Positions 61,882-64,000 of a DNA stretch of 64,000 nt are shown piece by piece (positions within the stretch are counted from its first letter, which is position 1; every line of letters starts with the position of its first letter). Source of the stretch: Tetrahymena thermophila SB210 (Eukaryota; Ciliophora; Oligohymenophorea; Hymenostomatida; Tetrahymenidae). The notes under the pieces were generated by a model. The model did not search any database, was not told where the DNA came from, and saw only the letters and a program-made list of their open reading frames with translations. A program made the position numbers and the translations under genes. Location of the stretch: contig NW_002476432.1 of NCBI RefSeq assembly GCF_000189635.1, forward strand, positions 678,534-742,533, read 5' to 3'.

Positions 61882-62211
61882 ATGAGAAGCTCCAGCTTAA
61901 TATTACTTGTTACAATAACTCTTTTACTGGGAACTACTGCTATTTATAAAATAGCTTAATCCTAATAAGGCAACTTGAATGACAAAGAATGCATGAAATT
62001 TCATAAGAAACAAACAAAAGTTGAAACTCAATACTATGGTGAAAATACTTGTGATTAACCTCTTAAGTTTTATATTACTGCTTAATATCCTATTATTAAA
62101 TAAACTGGCTGGTTTACAATAGAAACATCATGCTTGAAGAAAGGAGAACAATATTATTTGCAAGGATTTTTGCCTGAAAAATTAATGAGTGAAGATTATG
62201 AGGAGTGTTGA
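61882..62211 (+). CDS. Small secreted Cys-tailed protein, paralogue 4
   Basis: Intronless, 109 residues. Signal segment SLILLVTITLLLGTTAIYKIA is almost the same as in paralogue 2 (LTAITLLLGTAAIYQI). The cysteines are at KECMKF, GENTCDQ, TSCLKKGEQY and the terminal EEC before TGA. The middle third is unlike the other copies, pointing to fast divergence outside the Cys framework. Predicted secreted; function unknown. Confidence 0.77.
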
Positions 62212-63275
62212 TTTTTCAAAAATATTAGATTGAGTTTTAAAATAAATATATTAATTTATAAATTTAAGACATTTAAAAATGTTTAAATTTTTATCATAAT
62301 ATTTTTAATAACTAAGTAGTTAGTTTGTAGCTTTCATTTTTTTAACTTCATTTAAAACCAAGTATAAAAATTTTATTTTATTTAAACAAAAACACAAATC
62401 AATATAAATCTTTTAATGTATATTTTTGTTATCTTTGCTCTTTTGGAATGAAATTAATTCTTACTATTAAAATTTTATTGAGAATTTTGTTTGAAAAAAT
62501 AAAATTTATAAATTTTTTTGGCAAAGTTATTTATTTATTTATTTTTTGGAAAGTTTTAAAAATATGATTTTTATCTATTACGAATGACAAAAAATAAAAA
62601 CTAAAAAACTTTGATAAAAAAGATTTTTATAAAATTAGTTCATATCTCAACTTAGGAAGAGATTAATCTTATTAATTTATCAAAGAAAATCTAGATCAAC
62701 ATTTTATAAATAAACTGACAAATAATATTTTTTTACCTTTTATTAATTAATTGAATCTTTAAAAATTTTATATTTTGCAAAATTATTTATTTATTAGATA
62801 ATTTATAAAACAAATAATATTTAAGATAAATATTATGAATGACAAAAAATAAAGATTTAAAAATTTTGATAAAAAAAGGTATTAATATATTTGTTCATAT
62901 CTTAATTTATAAAGAGACAAATCTAATTGATTTATTAAAAAATCGCTTGGTTAGCATTCTATATGCTGGGACTTATTATTTTTAGCATTATATTAACCTG
63001 TTACATCTTTTTAAAAAAATATTTTATTAACAGTTAAAATTATTAATGTGCTAAGTGCTCAAAAATTTCTTTAAATAATTTGGCTATTTTAAGATAATAA
63101 AGTTAATTAAAAATTACTTTAAATGCAAAGTAACATAATTTAAATGATGACACTATGATAAACTTTAAGCTAGACTATATGCTTCGTGAAACTCAATATA
63201 ATTAAATCTAAATAGTTAGTTATTTTAGATAAACTCTAATTAAAGTATGATATATAGATAAATGAGGAAACTTAC
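62212..63275. other. Spacer or unresolved 3' part of the CAP-like gene
   Basis: AT-rich. If the CAP-like gene continues past the donor-like GTAAGT at 63275, its next exon should be here, but none resembling the rest of a CAP-N domain was found. Confidence 0.45.
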
Positions 63276-64000
63276 ACAAATGACCCAGTTAACAGCAGAG
63301 ATACCTTAAATTACAGTTTTTAAGTGGTTAGGATATTTAATTCCTGCCTTTGCAGAGTTGATTGGCTTAAAAACTTTATCATTTAAGATACTTGAAATTT
63401 ATTTTATGTTATCTTGTTATGGTTTTTTGAGATATTTTGAAAATTGCATGACAATCTTCATCTACTCAAAAGCTTTTACAGTGAGTTATGTTAATTCTTA
63501 GAGCTCAGAATCCAATTTTTCTCCTGCAGATAGGTAGTCTTTCACATGTTGGTCAAATTCTGTCATTGTAGGGTAGTGAGATTAGAATTATTACTTTTAT
63601 GCATGAACTTAAGGCTACACAGAAGGAGCTTAAGTTTATTATATTACGGGTGCTTAAACTTATACTGGTGCTTAGGGTTGCTATTATTATTAAATAACTG
63701 GTTCTACTACAGTTGGTTGCTATTATTGAACAGGTTACGGAGGAGGAGGGAGTTGAGTCTAAGCTTACACTTAAGTTTATTGGCTTGTTTCTTTAACCTA
63801 AGTTGGTTAGCTTTATGAAGGTTTCTATTAAAGAGGAGTAACTGTGTCTGGATTTTATGATAAATCTACTAATTATCTATCTAATGTAACTCTAATTTCT
63901 GCTCTCAAATGGCTAACTAACTCTGAGAAGTCTCCTTCACCCTTACTGTTCCAGATTAAACCATGAGCATAATGTTATTGAACATAATCTAATTAATTTT
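63276..64000 (-). CDS. CAP (cyclase-associated protein)-like gene, partial
   Basis: Open on the - strand without TGA over 241 codons; the 5' part lies beyond the window. In reading order: NQLDYVQQHYAHGLIWNSKG, which matches the end of the CAP N-terminal helical domain (QAYIKxxHTTGLxW); a Pro/Gln-rich linker with LPPPPQP; then YPTMTEFDQHVKDYLSAG, YLKKPQQDNIKQISSIL and YPNHLKTVIQGISAVNWVI, which match the beginning and middle of the same domain (FDxLxxGPVxEYL; FNHLSAVxExIxALGWV). CAP binds G-actin and cofilin-actin. The order implies two CAP-N modules, the second incomplete. The linker is read with many TAA/TAG as Gln. GTAAGT at 63275 may be a donor. Confidence 0.62.

Noticed and set aside
63390-63480. 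Intron in the CAP-like gene (GTAAAAGC...TTTCAAG)
   Set aside because: The frame is open straight through, and the unspliced reading (VKAFEQMKIVMQFSKYLKK) matches the expected domain; splicing would break it.
63546-63818. Plus-strand Leu/Arg-rich frame of 90 codons
   Set aside because: Antisense of the Pro/Gln-rich linker of the CAP-like gene, whose - strand reading is clearly protein-like.
1-64000. tRNA, rRNA, CRISPR, telomeric (GGGGTT) repeats, viral genes or toxin genes
   Set aside because: No sequence with the required structure or motif was found when reading both strands by eye.

Overview
The window is about 78-80% A+T and is best read as Tetrahymena-type macronuclear (ciliate) DNA. 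Almost every long coding stretch is full of in-frame TAA and TAG, which must be glutamine, and ends at TGA. The clearest case is the eIF-5A gene at 17527-18009, where an in-frame TAA falls exactly at the conserved Gln of the ...EYQLID... motif. Genes are cut by many short AT-rich GT..AG introns and separated by 0.5-3.5 kb of nearly featureless AT-rich DNA. All exon coordinates below were worked out by hand from open frames, splice sites and phase arithmetic under this code; protein families were recognised by eye, without a database search.

Layout, left to right. 0.8-3.4 kb (+): a pseudokinase/TPR protein whose single large intron holds a short inverted-repeat element and a decayed copy of the next exon. 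4.3-5.5 kb (-): a secreted protein of a ciliate type. 6.8-9.7 kb (-): a long Gln-rich coiled-coil protein. 10.2-14.0 kb (-): a NACHT/STAND-type NTPase with an eroded P-loop. 17.5 kb (+): eIF-5A. 20.6 kb (+): AKAP7-like 2H phosphoesterase. 22.5-24.9 kb (+): AK8-like double adenylate kinase. 26.2 kb (+): a small basic protein with a repeated motif. 28.9-31.1 and 38.1-40.4 kb (+): two related ciliate two-TM proteins flanking a GH38 alpha-mannosidase (31.3-35.2 kb, -). 41.7-43.5 and 48.5-50.6 kb (-): two secreted patatin-like phospholipases with near-identical exon structure. Between them (45.5-47.3 kb) lies a dead ISXO2/Merlin-type DNA transposon with recognisable terminal inverted repeats. A 100-N assembly gap is at 52258-52357. 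53.7-62.2 kb (+): four tandem paralogous secreted mini-proteins with four conserved cysteines, the last being the C-terminal residue. Right edge (-): part of a gene related to cyclase-associated protein (CAP) with its CAP-N halves in an unexpected order.

Functional themes: secretion and lysosome (mannosidase, patatins, small Cys proteins, the 4.3 kb protein), nucleotide or signalling proteins whose catalytic motifs have drifted (pseudokinase, NACHT-like, AK8-like), and local gene duplication. The most unusual items are the Merlin relic kept in what looks like somatic DNA, the intronic inverted-repeat element whose empty site is preserved in a neighbouring duplicate, the four-gene Cys-tailed secreted family and the rearranged CAP-N locus. 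No CRISPR, rRNA, tRNA or telomeric repeats were seen.
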